Shown one piece after another: positions 36,990 to 48,627 of a stretch of 64,000 bases of DNA; positions within the stretch are counted from its first letter, which is position 1, and each line of letters opens with the position of its first letter. Position numbers and translations under genes: made by a program. The notes beneath the pieces were generated by a model. It saw only the letters and a program-made list of their open reading frames with translations, was not told the origin of the DNA and ran no database searches. The stretch is taken from assembly GCA_003260075.1 (NCBI GenBank), contig QLIY01000461.1:46585-110584 (forward strand), given 5' to 3'. The DNA is from Phallusia mammillata (Eukaryota; Chordata; Ascidiacea; Phlebobranchia; Ascidiidae).

Positions 36990-39737
36990 ATAAGCAGATA
37001 ATTAGTGGCTGTTATATATGTTACGTCGGCGATACGAAACCAAAAGACCATTTTCAGTTCTTCATAAACCACTATCCTGAAGTTTTCCTCGACTTTGTGC
37101 TTGTACCATTCTTTCAGACATTCAAAGTAGCCTTCCCCGTCTTTAGCAAACGATTTTTGCTTTCCTATAGACAAGCAAGATGTGAACTTTTCTTAAGCTC
37201 ACTACACCTTCCAAAAGGCATGTAGAATTATCAAAAAATAACAATTTTTAATTCAGCGAAGATGCTAAGTGTTTCATAGTTACACTTAAATCTTACAGGC
37301 CTGTAAAAAACTAAAACATTTCCCTTTTTCAAGTTAAAATGTTTCAACCAAGGTGCAATTAAAACAAATACAACTTATTAAACCATAGTGATTCATAAAA
37401 TGTGTTCCTCCTTATTGTTACTTACCTTTTGATGTAAGAAAATACAGTTTGCTTCAGGTTGAACACAACTACAGGATAAAAGGCGGTTTTTGTCAACTCA
37501 TAAGTTATACGTTGATGTTTCATTTGTTTGACTTGAGTATGTGACCTACATTACATCTGACACTCACCAGAAAAGCAAACATCCAGAAATGTGCGCATGT
37601 CTTTGGGAAATATCGGTTCCAACGCCTTGTGGGACGACATTGGAAGCGATTGCACAAAGTTGTACCAGGAAACAGCACGGTCTTTCGGATTCCGCATCAT
37701 ATATATCACCTGAAGGGGACTATCAACTTAGGAGTATGTTCAAATCTGTTTGCTTTCATAAAGCTGATCAGTCGAATACTTTAAGGCGTTATTTTGGAGT
37801 TCAAATGAGATTGAAAGTTTGTTAATAAACATGCTTAGGCAGATTTTCTTTCGACGTTGATATTGCTGGTAGAGACACTAACAACATACTTCACGGCGTA
37901 CCCACATTTAGCTAAATTTCGATGGGTGTCTCCAAATGCAGGATTATTTATTTAGCAGCCAAAGAGGGGATGATTTTAAATATTCTTTGAAACTCAGTTT
38001 TAAGGTTAGTTTTGTAGAATTTTTAATGATAATACCTTACCCCAACCCTAATAGCCTCAACCGTCAACTTTTTTGGAGATATACCGGTTCTGAGTTTTAG
38101 AGTTAAGTTTTGAGTTTTTTTTCTTTTCTTTTTTTTTCACGGGGTTCGAACCCAGGACACTCCCCGGGACGTATCCCGATCAAGGTTTTTTATGTCTGTA
38201 TATGGGTCAAGCGCGCCAGGCCATTCGGCCAAGTTCTATACCGTCTCAAAGGTATTCGTGCTATTTGCGCCACCTATCGAAAATTAGCTAAATGTAGGCC
38301 TGCTGTGAGGTATAGTGTCGTTGATTTTCCAAAATTGCTGAACTAAAGGGCTTTGCAAGTGTTTAAAATGAAAACGTTGGTTTTCTTACAGAACAAGAAT
38401 AATCAGAGCGGTAAGCGGGATTGAAAGTGAAGCCTAAAAATACAAATCCGAACGGGTAATGTTATTGAAAGCCCGTACTAGACCCTAAAGTTAGTGAAAT
38501 TACGGTACAAATGCAGCCTTAAAATCAGGCCCCAATCCAGCCCATTGTATTTCAACTGAAGCCTAAACCAAACCGAAAAGTTCAACCCAACTTGCTACAA
38601 TGTGATCAATGGCGACTGCTGTTTTTAGCAATCAAGTGTTTGGATTTTCGTGTTTTGCCTTTTTCTCCCCCTTTTTTTAAATAACTTAAGTAGGGTTGTA
38701 CCTTGGCTCCACTTTTTCGGATCTTCTTCGTGTTTACTAGCGGTTCGGGAAGATGCGTACCAAAAAATCGCCTTGGAACCTTCAAGTTTTCCGTAACCCG
38801 GTATTTGGAAACTGTAGAACAGTAGCAATGAATGGTTCTATAAATTAGGACGGCATTGATGCAACATAGAAATCGACTTTATTTGTAAAAAAACAGATAA
38901 AACACATGTGCTTAAGGCGGAAGAAGAATTTCCGATGAGTTCAGCAATAAAACACTACTCAGAATCGAACAACTAAAAGCTTGAAATTGATTTGAACTTT
39001 TGTGGTATCAAAAAATCGTATTTCTTAAAAGTTACCAGGTCCGAATTCCATGTACGAAAAGAATAATGAAATCTTGGAGGCCTGTTCCAGAAATTTTGGA
39101 TCACGTATGTAAAGAATATTTTGCACAATGGCAGTCATCCACGTTGTGCCTGCACCAAGCACAAACAAAATTATCTTTCGTTTGTTTAAATGTTTAAACA
39201 CGCCAGTAAAATTCAATAAAAAAGTTATTTGCAGAAATATCAGGTTAAACAAAGTTTACCGTTTTTCAAAAATCGTTTACCTCTTAAACATTAGACCAAT
39301 CATAGCAACATTTTGCAATGAAATCGTAGATTATTTTTATATTTGAACATACAAATTAGCCCATAAAACACATTTAATTTTTCTTTTGATCTCATATAAT
39401 TACATTTTTTTGGAATAAACTTTGACATCAAATCGTAAAGCAATAGGCTGTTTAGCACAACTAATCTATTTCTGTGTTGACCTGTTTTGGGGTAAGTAGA
39501 AATAATCACATCCCCTTGCTTAAATTCGAAATTATCATAAGCGTATCTTGCGCTTTCCGGTTCAAAGCCAGGAAGTAAATAATATCCATCAATCTCATTC
39601 AACTGGTCGCCGTGGGTTATATTTCTCAGAAGAAATTTTCTGTATTCCTCTTCATAAATTCTGTGTTCGGGATCAACCAGGGCAAGACCAGGTGCTAACA
39701 TAGTCTCTATGAATGAGTCCCAAATTGCTTCCGACAT
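36548..39737 (-). CDS. cytosolic sulfotransferase, copy B (exon 6 broken by a G run)
   Basis: Closest relative of copy A, with the same exon plan: 39482-39737 (ATG at 39737), 39036-39149, 38702-38811, 37568-37709, 37049-37164, exon 6 only partly present (36719-36822), and 36548-36657 with TAG. The PAPS loop TYPKTGTTW, the histidine in GTHLPEPL, RNPKDRAVSWYNF and IGGWKNHLTVAQSE are all intact. The 5' half of exon 6 (expected NPHAEIKKIADFLDEKLTDE in copy A) is missing. Between 36823 and 36988 stand 10 G, a stray piece of the gene's own 3' end (36833-36900), and 88 G. The break coincides with the join signature, so the genomic gene is probably intact. Confidence 0.9.
36901..36988. repeat. 88-base G homopolymer in SULT B exon 6/intron 5
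   Basis: It stands in place of the first ~60 bases of exon 6 and the start of intron 5 of SULT B. Together with the 10-G run at 36823 it brackets a displaced 68-base copy of 36527-36562 and neighbouring unit sequence. Confidence 0.88.
37866..38325. mobile_element. MITE with long inverted ends in SULT B intron 3
   Basis: The left arm, starting GGTAGAGACACTAACAACAT (37868-37927), is the imperfect inverted repeat of the right arm (about 38269-38325; ...AAATTAGCTAAATGTAGGCC). Both contain CATTTAGCTAA.TTTCGAT in opposite orientation. The centre has TACCTTACCCCAACCCTAA and GAGATATACCG, shared with the related element at 46601-46957. The element is absent from SULT A intron 3 (428 bases versus 992 here). 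A SINE-like piece (38118-38240) is nested in it. Confidence 0.7.
38118..38240 (-). repeat. tRNA-derived SINE nested in a MITE
   Basis: On the minus strand there is an A box TGGCCGAATGG (38221-38231) and, about 70 bases on, a B box GGTTCGAACCC (38143-38153), followed by an A-rich tail (38118-38137 read in reverse). This is the layout of a tRNA-Ser/Leu-like SINE head. It does not fold as a clean tRNA: the spacing between boxes is large and no acceptor stem is evident. Confidence 0.5.
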
Positions 39738-41515
39738 TGTCTAATGGAACCAGTACCAATTGCCTTTCCAAATTTGCGCAAACCTGCAGTTACTAAAAAC
39801 AGTTAGGTTGTCCCTGATATACTGAAAATTAAAACCTTTTGTAGTACAATTAACTTTCCGTTCCAAATCTGATTATGTTGTTAATTGCTGAATTAGGCTT
39901 CAAAATAATTTACCGAAGAAAAAAAAGATTTGCCAGGGCTTAATCTGAAAGAGTTATAACATGTAGGCTACGACTGTACGCTATTCAATACAGCCGGGCG
40001 AATGCATACATCAACACATAGCAAAGTTGGATTTCAGGTTCGCATCCAGCTAGCCCGCTAAACAAAAATAAACTAAACTCAAATTCGACCAGATACCCAA
40101 TACCCAATTGACCCTAATTTTATGATGAAAACAACGCATAAATATCGACAATAAAACTTGGGTCGAGAAAGAACTTCTTGCTTGAGCTTTCTTGTCACGG
40201 TAGCTACTATCCAATTGGTCAATAAATTTTATTTGCCATTTAGCAAAGTTTCTGATTAATCTGCTTCTTTTTCAAGAACCGTTCTTATTGACATAAACCT
40301 TTAGCCTGTCATTGGTTTAGAAACAGCCATACCAACCTAGATCGACAAGTTTGCTAACACGCGTTTGTGACAGGAAAATGCATGTAGGCCTAGCAGTTTC
40401 AACCATATTAGCATTGATAACGAGGTGCAAACATAGTGTGAATATTTGCGTTCAAATTAAACATTGCTGTGCTTCGTTCAAAAATACCGGCACGGAGTAA
40501 AGCATATGCAAAGTTAACAACTTTTACCAAACTGACAAAATGCTCAGTTTCGACGGAAAAGCATTATTTGTAACACGTGATCCCCTTGGCCTCTCACGTT
40601 GCACAGGCATTACACCATGGAGGGGAACTACGGCCGCAAAGGCTCGCAAATTTGGCCATGTTTCAATTTTTTTTTCATTGCTTTGTGCTGGAAATCAAAA
40701 ATACAGCATAGTTCGGATTTGTAACAATTAGAACTGATTGTTTCAAAAGCTTTTTCAAAATTTTGCAAAGTCTATTTTGCGGGAAATGTGATGACATTAA
40801 ACAAAACAAAAAGATCCCAAGACATTTTAATGCAAACTATTTTGTTTTTGATAACAGTAAATCCGGTAACAGTGCTTCAAAGTTTTTTTTTTATTTCTGC
40901 ATGTACGGTGGTTGGCAAGTATCGCTCACGACTTATTTGTGTTTTTGCAGGCCCTATTACTGACACTTTAAAGTGAAACGTTGCAAAATAATCGCAATGT
41001 CAGCGCAACTGACACAGTACTACATCTTGTGTATAAGTAAGTGGGCCAAAAATCTAACATGGTAAATAGTTTACTAAAACTTTTTGTGACCGTCTGTTGC
41101 CATCAAGGATACGAACATATTTGACACCAGCACTCCGATATAATTAAGATTTTTATGTTTTAGATGTACAAAATTTATTTATTTTTTGACCTATTATGAC
41201 AGAATTTGAAACTTATTAAGAAGCATATGCATTTTTGTATCTTCCATTCCCAAATACCATCAAAATGAAATTTTATGACAATGTAACATGCCGTTTACGT
41301 TATACAATCTTCAAACAATACGTATACAGCATGGCAAGTTTCTAACGCTAACAAAAGATACTTATCTATATGATAATAATTTCAAGTTTTCAAAATCACA
41401 AGACGATTGCAACCATTGCACGGTCGATCAAATGATTACAGGACGGCCGTAGAATTATAAATGCACAAAAAATTGTCTAACAAAATTTAACAAATACGTT
41501 AAACACTCGCTGACG
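39738..41515. other. SULT B 5' flank and SULT C 3' flank, no gene seen
   Basis: 39738-40940 is homologous to the SULT A 5' flank. 40940-41515 is unique AT-rich sequence with no conserved open frame. Confidence 0.5.
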
Positions 41516-44500
41516 TTAATCATATGTAAACTTGATGTCTGTGTGTCCAAGTATTTCTTTTACTTTGCGATCGACAAGTTCCGACTGTGCGACAGTCAGA
41601 TGGTCCTTCCAAGCTCCAGCTTTGCCTAAACACAGAAAATAAGTGCTAATAAAATTTTGAGTTTATCAGGAAAGTAGATTACCTTTTCTGAAAATTTGCA
41701 TTCCACCTTCCTGCTGTGTTCCCGATGATTCAGCCTGTTTTTTCATCGCCGCAAACGAAGTCATCTCCACAATATCCATCAGTTCCTCGTCGGTCAGTTT
41801 TTCACCAAGGAAAGTTGCAATGTTTTGAATTACTGTTATAGGATTCTAAAACGACTAAAAACTTTCAGTATGACGTCAAACCGGTTTCGCTGACGTAGTT
41901 GTAGGTCTTTTAATCAAGTAATCTTTAATTCTTTTACCTCTTACCCCATGTACCTTTGTATTTGTGGTAACAATAAAGGCCGGTTACAGACAAGGAAAAC
42001 GTTAAGCTAGCACCGTTTTAAAAGGGCAATACAGTACATTATCATACACACGCTGTAAGTTACTTACATTTACCAGCTTTTTTGCCTTATACTAATAACT
42101 TAGTGCCCTTGCACCCCTGTGACTGTTGTGGTTGGGTTAGGTTAAAGAGCGCTGTTTTATTTCGAATTTAACGTTTCAGTTATGTATTGCCATACAAGGT
42201 TAGCTCGTTGACAAAAAAGTAAGCACATACCTTTCTTAATTCCTCGAACACGACAACTTTAAAGTTTTCATCGTCTTTATGTTTGTACCACTCCCTTAAA
42301 CTCTCCAGGTAGCCCTCGCCATCCTTTACGAATGACCTTTGTTTTCCTGTTTACAATAAAATTGATTACAAACGGTAGCTTGCCAAACGTATTGCATTTT
42401 CAAATAAACGTTACTATACACCTATAGGTTCATGAGAGAAATGAAGATATTACAGACGACGGGCATAAGCACTTGCCGAAATATTTGATTAATAAAGCAT
42501 GTGGCTTTATAAGTCTCTTTGGGCCGGTATTTTCTTCATTAAACAATTTTATTATCTTAAACAAAAATAAGGCAGTCAGATAATGTGTATTTAGTGACTA
42601 CATTGTGTTTCCAATGGGTATAGGGAACTTTGTTGTCATCACTGCACAAGGAAAGTGTTCACAACAAACAAATTCTTTGGCAGGCTTATTCACCCTTAAG
42701 TTACACATTAAATCCTACCAACCGGAAAAACAAACGTCCAGAAAATCACTTTCGTTCTTCGGAAAAACATCTTCAAGCGATTTGTGTTTTCTGTATGGCA
42801 AACTCTGAACAAAGTTATACCAGGAAACTGCCCTGTCTTTGGGGTTCCGCATCACATAGATTATCTAAGAAGGAATTATGTCGTTTCAAGTAAAATCGTT
42901 GGAAGCAAAAGTGGTTGAAGAGAAATTTGCATTATTTCAAAAAAACATTCACACAATAAGATGAACATAAAGTCAAACTGGGATCAGCCCTGAAGCGTCT
43001 ATGCAAACCATCGATCACAGCACACTCATTTTTAAATCACAGTACCCCAGGCCCATCGAAGGCGCCAAATCAGCCGATGACCAAGTATTCACCACCATAT
43101 GGCAAGGCGTAAGCTAGAAAAATCTAATATTGGTGACATTTATAAAAATATACATTTATTTGTCTATGTGGAGTAGACAAACAAACGTACAGTCATCATT
43201 TCAGAGTGTACATAACTTATTATCTTCCCTTTGGGTGAGTTGCCACACAAAAACACTGACTTAACATAAAAATTTGATCCAATAAGACAATAAGATTGCT
43301 TACTTTGCCGCCACTTTGCATGACTTTCTTGCTGTTCACGAGTGCTTCGGGCAGGTGAGTGCCGAAAAATCTACGTGGCAACTTGATGTTTTCCATCACT
43401 TCATACTTCGAAACTATAATGCGTACAAAACAAAATGCAAAAGTGTGAATAAATGCGTGATCTATAGACCCAAAAAAATGAAGTAATGTAATAAATAAGC
43501 TGTTGCTGCCAGGCATAAACAAATATTTCTTTTCCCGTTGTTAGTGCAAACAACCGACGTTTCGACGTCCAATACGAAACGCACCCAACATCGGAATAAT
43601 GGCATATCATACAAGGCACACTTCAACAAACTACACATAAAAACGGCCATAAGAAGATCATGCGACTGCAAAATTGCACCAACAGAGTGATAAAACATAG
43701 TTCAGTGGTGTAATGTAGTATCGAAGGGAATTGGCGATACATTTAAGTAAAGTTCTGCTATATGTTTGAATTCTGCGTTTGCCAACACCCGACAAAGTTC
43801 GAAATGACAGCCCGACAAACCTGGTCCAAATTCCAAATACGAGTAAAACTGTGATACACCGATGGCAAGTTCTAGAAGCTTTAGATCGTGTCTGTAGAGG
43901 ATATTTTGCACGATTCTAGTCACCCAAGTCGTACCTGCGCAAAACAGAGTAATGCAAAGATCCACGGCCTACTTATTCATAAATCATAGTACGCCTTTGG
44001 CCCAATGACTGCGTCATAACAAATCAAGCCGGTCTCCAAACCTTCCCCCATAGCAAAGCATAGGCTTGAAAATCGAGCCTGTACGTGGTGGGATTCGAAC
44101 CATTGACACGAGTTTTTCCGAGAATTCGCGCTTTATAATTTGATCAAACCGAATCTTCGCGCCTTCACGCCCGAACTCCGTGTCGATTTACAAACGATAA
44201 ATTCTTTCCTAAAGTTTTAAAATTTCTCCCTTGGGTGGAATTTCTCCCCGGTTGGGAACCACTAGCCCAGAGTATTACAATTTTAGTGACAAACTGATTT
44301 TGTTTTCCACCCAGATTTATGCCAATCAGACACGCAAAAAGTTAGACAAACTAGCTACCAACTTCGAAAACGAACAAAAAGTCTTTCAAACTACCTGATT
44401 TTGGATAAGTCACAACCAGTACGTCGCCATTTTTGTACTTTAGCTGATTGTAAGCATAGCGAACAGTGCCAGGTTCCATGCCAGGATTCAAGAAATAACC

Positions 44501-44650
44501 GTCGATTTCATTTTGCTTGCCCCACTTGAAAAATCTCTCTTCCATAAATTTCTTGTACTCTTTAACGTGGGTTCGGTGTTCTGGATCAACCAGTTGCAGT
44601 CCGGGATCAACCCACACGTCAATAAACTTGTTCATTGCTTCATCTGACAT
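41516..44650 (-). CDS. cytosolic sulfotransferase, copy C (complete, 336 aa, diverged)
   Basis: Seven exons of exactly the same lengths as copy A (256, 114, 110, 142, 116, 163 and 110 bases): 44395-44650 (ATG at 44650), 43821-43934, 43304-43413, 42723-42864, 42231-42346, 41683-41845, 41516-41625 (TAA). Motifs: TYPKSGTTW at the PAPS loop, the histidine in FGTHLPEAL, RNPKDRAVSWYNF, and KAGAWKDHLTVAQSE at the C-terminus. It differs from A and B throughout, for example MSDEAMNKFIDVWVDPGLQL against MSEAIRDPFIETMLAPGLAL. It therefore predates the A/B duplication. Predicted soluble, no signal peptide. Confidence 0.95.
43040..43140 (-). repeat. SINE-family fragment in SULT C intron 3
   Basis: On the minus strand this reads TAGATTTTTCTAGCTTACGCC and then TTGCCATATGGTGGTG, matching the body of the copies at 23958 and 24478. 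No B box was located. Confidence 0.45.
44010..44265 (-). repeat. SINE-family copy and hAT-like end in SULT C intron 1
   Basis: On the minus strand a B box GGTTCGAATCCCACC (44089-44103) is followed by CAGGCTCGATTTTCAAGCC and ATGCTTTGCTATGG, the SINE body. Just to its right, GGTTGGGAACCACTAG (about 44243-44258) looks like one hAT-like end; its partner was not found. Confidence 0.5.
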
Positions 44651-44749
44651 TATTCAATGCGAGGTTATCCTACCCTATGTTCAAAAAACAGAAATTTAAC
44701 AAATTTTTGTTGTGAAAACTTATGCCATAAGTTTAAACAGAATTGTTAT

Positions 44750-45113
44750 GGACAGAGTTGTTATGGATGTTAAATTGGGACCCGAACCCAAAATTACAGA
44801 TCCCAAACCTGGCCACGACCCGATGTTTTATTAACAAAGCTTGTTGGGCTCGAAAGTTGTCCGCTTTTTATAGTTAAGCCTATACACCCGACCAACTGGC
44901 AACTACTCTTGTTTTTAACAAGCAATATAAAAGCGTTTCCGCTGGTGTGTTTTCAAATATTTCACTTCATTGCTTTAAAGAAACGTTACCGTTCTGGTAG
45001 GCGAGACGTCAGCAAAATTACAAGTTCTTAAAAAATAATTAGTATTTTGTTTAGCTTCAGTCGTGTTTAACAACAAATTTCATAAATATGCAACCTTTTT
45101 TGTTTTTGTTTTT

Positions 45114-45165
<52 letters not shown>

Positions 45166-46083
45166 TAACATATGGTGTTAGTTTACCCTATTGATTGGGG
45201 GGATTTAAAAGTTTCCACTGACTACTTTGATAAAAGTTATATACATATGCAACGTTTTATTGTTGTAAGAACTACGTGATGCTTGACAATAAAACTTATG
45301 ACAATAAATATGTCGTAACTGCCAATCAAATCTCCTGCTGATATTTTCATTATTGCTTTACGTCACTGGCAGCCTAAATAACGACTGATCAGTCGATCGC
45401 GTACAATTAGGANACCTATTTTATAACCCCAATCAACATCTCAATAGCTTATGCAAGCTCACAGTCAATACCATATAGCAACCTCCTTACCCAAACCAAG
45501 ATCTTGAATAGTAACCTCAAATCATCAGACTTGAAAAAGCTACTTTCGTTAAGTTGAGTTGAATATTACATCGTCAGCTAAACGGTCCTCCATCTTTTGA
45601 TGAGAATCAATAGATCTTGCGGTAAAAGCCGCATGTTATTAACAGGTTGATAAACATAAAATTGATAAAATCTGCAACCGCTTGACAAGTGGAGGGAAAC
45701 CGCTTGACAGGTGGAAGTACAAGTTTACAATTTCAGTATATCGTCAATCGGTGTGCTTGACACAGGTTCAACATTTTTAACCGTGTAACGGCCAAATTAC
45801 TTCCCTAGCCATAATAAACAGACAATTAAAGTATTCTTTCGAGAAACACCTACCCAAAAATGTTTTGTAGTGGTAAGAAAGTTAGAAATTTTTTATTGCG
45901 AAAAGTTATTCAAGTATATTTTTTAAAACGTTTTGATTCTGTCGAATTGTTTTACAAATTGTACTAAATTGGCCACGGTGTGTACAAGCAAACAAACAAA
46001 AAATGATTATCTATGGTTAACAGGTGAAAACGTTTAATTATTGTTTGTTTATCAGCATTTCATGCATACGCGTAATTGTAGGA

Positions 46084-46140
<57 letters not shown>

Positions 46141-48627
46141 TGCTGTGATGTGGTAAAAAAAACGCCCCCAATTATCTTGATGTTTGAAACTAAAGATCTG
46201 CTAGGTTAAATACCTGGGCCCTTACAACATCAATACAAAACTATATAATAATGTTCTAGGGACAACTTGTAGACGATTATATCAGTGTTAACAGATGTGA
46301 CACAGTGTAGTATTGTTGTTCACTTGCGGAGGTTCTACAGGTTGCATTGGACCAGGGAGACTTTAGAATGTTTTCGAAAAAGAATACTTCAAAACGTACA
46401 AAATATACTCATAAAGAGTGGCAGACGATCAGCGTCAGTGTAGGGGGGGGGGTACAAAAATAAGGTAATTGTCACTTTCTTTGTTGCGTAACAGTTGTTA
46501 TTTTGGAACCAAATTGTGCCGTAACAACTACAATACTTTGTCGTCACAACTTGAGTGTTTGCTTCAACGAAGCAGTTGCTATTGATTGGTAGAGATTGGA
46601 CACTAACACCATACGTTACGCCTGATCCAAAAGTGCTTAATTTTCGATTGGTGGCGTAAAGAGCTGAATTATTTATTTAACGGCTATAAACGGGTTAGGT
46701 TGGGAAATATTTGCATAAAACTTTTACATTAGTAACTAATTTTTTGGGTTAGTTTTATTGAATTTTAAGTGCTAATACCTTACCCCAACCCTAANNNNNN
46801 NNNNNNNNNNNNNNNNNNNNNNNNNNNNNNNNNNNNNNNNNNNNNNNNNNNNNNNNNNNNNNNNNNNNNNNNNNNNNNNNNNNNNAACCGTTAGCATTTT
46901 TTGAGATATACCGTTTTGAAAATTAAGCACTTTTGGATCAGGCGTAACGTGGTGTTAGTAGCTCTACCCTATTGATTGGGGGGATTTAAAAGTTTCCACT
47001 GACTACTTTGATAAAAGTTATATACACATGCAACATTTTATTGTTGTAAGAACTACGTGATGCTTGACAATAAAACTCATGACAATAAATATGTCGTAAC
47101 TGCCAATCAAATCTCCTGCTGATATTTTCATTATTGCTTTACGTTACTGGCAGCCTAAATAACGACTGATCAGTCGATCGCGTACAATTAGGAAAAAAAT
47201 TGTCGATCTTAACGACTGGCAAGTTGGCCACCCCTGCCTTATAGCANGTTGTTATGGATGTTAAATTGGGACCCGAACCCAAAATTACAGATCCCAAACC
47301 TGGCCACGACCCGATGTTTTATTAACAAAGCTTGTTGGGCTCGAAAGTTGTCCGCTTTTTATAGTTAAGCCTATACACGCGACCAACTGGCAACTACTCT
47401 TGTTTTTAACAAGCAATATAAAAGCGTTTCCGCTGGTGTGTTTTCAAATATTTCACTTCATTGCTTTAAAGAAACGTTACCGTTCTGGTAGGCGAGACGT
47501 CAGCAAAATTACAAGTTCTTAAAAAATAATTAGTATTTTGTTTAGCTTCAGTCGTGTTTAACAACAAATTTCATAAATATGCAACCTTTTTTGTTTTTGT
47601 TTTTTTTGTAACATTGGTAAATCGCTTGTTCATCAGTTAACACTTTACACCTATTTTATAACCCCAATCAACATCTCAATAGCTTATGCAAGCTCACAGT
47701 CAATACCATATAGCAACCTCCTTACCCAAACCAAGATCTTGAATAGTAACCTCAAATCATCAGACTTGAAAAAGCTACTTTCGTTAAGTTGAGTTGAATA
47801 TTACATCGTCAGCTAAACGGTCCTCCATCTTTTGATGAGAATCAATAGATCTTGCGGTAAAAGCCGCATGTTATTAACAGGTTGATAAACATAAAATTGA
47901 TAAAATCTGCAACCGCTTGACAAGTGGAGGGAAACCGCTTGACAGGTGGAAGTACAAGTTTACAATTTCAGTATATCGTCAATCGGTGTGCTTGACACAG
48001 GTTCAACATTTTTAACCGTGTAACGGCCAAATTACTTCCCTAGCCATAATAAACAGACAATTAAAGTATTCTTTCGAGAAACACCTACCCAAAAATGTTT
48101 TGTAGGGGTAAGAAAGTTAGAAATTTTTTATTGCGAAAAGTTATTCAAGTATATTTTTTAAAACGTTTTGATTCTGTCGAATTGTTTTACAAATTGTACT
48201 AAATTGGCCACGGTGTGTACAAGCAAACAAACAAAAAAATGATTATCCATGGTTAACAGGTGAAAACGTTTAATTATTGTTTGTTTATCAGCATTTCATG
48301 CATACGCGTAATTGTAGGAATTCCTTTGCTGTGATGTGGTAAAAAAAACGCCCCCAATTATCTTGATGTTTGAAACTAAAGATCTGCTAGGTTAAATACC
48401 TGGGCCCTTACAACATCAATACAAAACTATATAATAATGTTCTAGGGACAACTTGTAGACGATTATATCAGTGTTAACAGATGTGACACAGTGTAGTATT
48501 GTTGTTCACTTGCGGATGTTCTACAGGTTGCATTGGACCAGGGAGACTTTAGAATGTTTTCGAAAAAGAATACTTCAAAACGTACAAAATATACTCATAA
48601 AGAGTGGCAGACGATCAGCGTCAGTGT
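44750..48627. repeat. near-identical duplicated block, copy 1 scrambled, copy 2 continuous
   Basis: Copy 2 runs unbroken from 47250 to 48627. Copy 1 is in pieces: 44754-45115 matches 47250-47612, 45415-46086 matches about 47650-48322, and 46139-46441 matches 48327-48626. Between the pieces stand G runs (45116-45164, 46087-46138, 46443-46452). 45178-45412 matches 46962-47192, ending in an N. Differences are only a few bases per kilobase. Non-coding. A haplotype or overlap artefact is favoured over a true duplication. Confidence 0.8.
46601..46957. mobile_element. MITE with ~45-bp inverted ends and N gap in the middle
   Basis: The left arm (46601-46645; CACTAACACC, then GTTACGCCTGATCCAAAAG and TGCTTAATTTTC) and the right arm (46918-46957) are inverted repeats with one small gap. 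The centre includes CCTTACCCCAACCCTAA and GAGATATACCG, shared with 37866-38325. The middle is lost in a 91-base N gap (46795-46885), as expected for an element that can fold on itself. Confidence 0.8.

Larger units (their letters stand above)
35745..40940. repeat. segmental duplication unit 2 (orphan CFAP74 last exon + SULT B)
   Basis: Second copy of the 30290-35710 unit. It lacks the hAT-like insertion of unit 1. It carries instead a ~460-base MITE with a nested SINE (37866-38325) in SULT B intron 3, and two G-run joins (36823, 36901). Confidence 0.85.
7949..46452. repeat. set of ~10-base plus-strand G runs at sequence joins
   Basis: Runs at 5937, 7949, 8315, 8468, 9992, 10301, 10769, 11078, 17357, 17707, 19835, 21437, 21948, 24632, 26304, 26453, 26750, 28247, 28942, 29294, 29362, 31203, 31387, 31479, 36823 and 46443. 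Nearly all are 10 or 11 G, and the extra base is usually a G already present in the flanking sequence. No comparable C run exists. At most of them the following sequence restarts inside sequence already seen, with about 1-4% differences. Confidence 0.85.

Noticed and set aside
38143..38231. tRNA gene
   Set aside because: A and B boxes are present but about 70 bases apart, with no acceptor stem and an A-rich tail. Better explained as a SINE.
44089..44103. tRNA gene near the T-loop-like GGTTCGAATCC on the minus strand
   Set aside because: Only the B box region is tRNA-like; the rest matches the SINE body.
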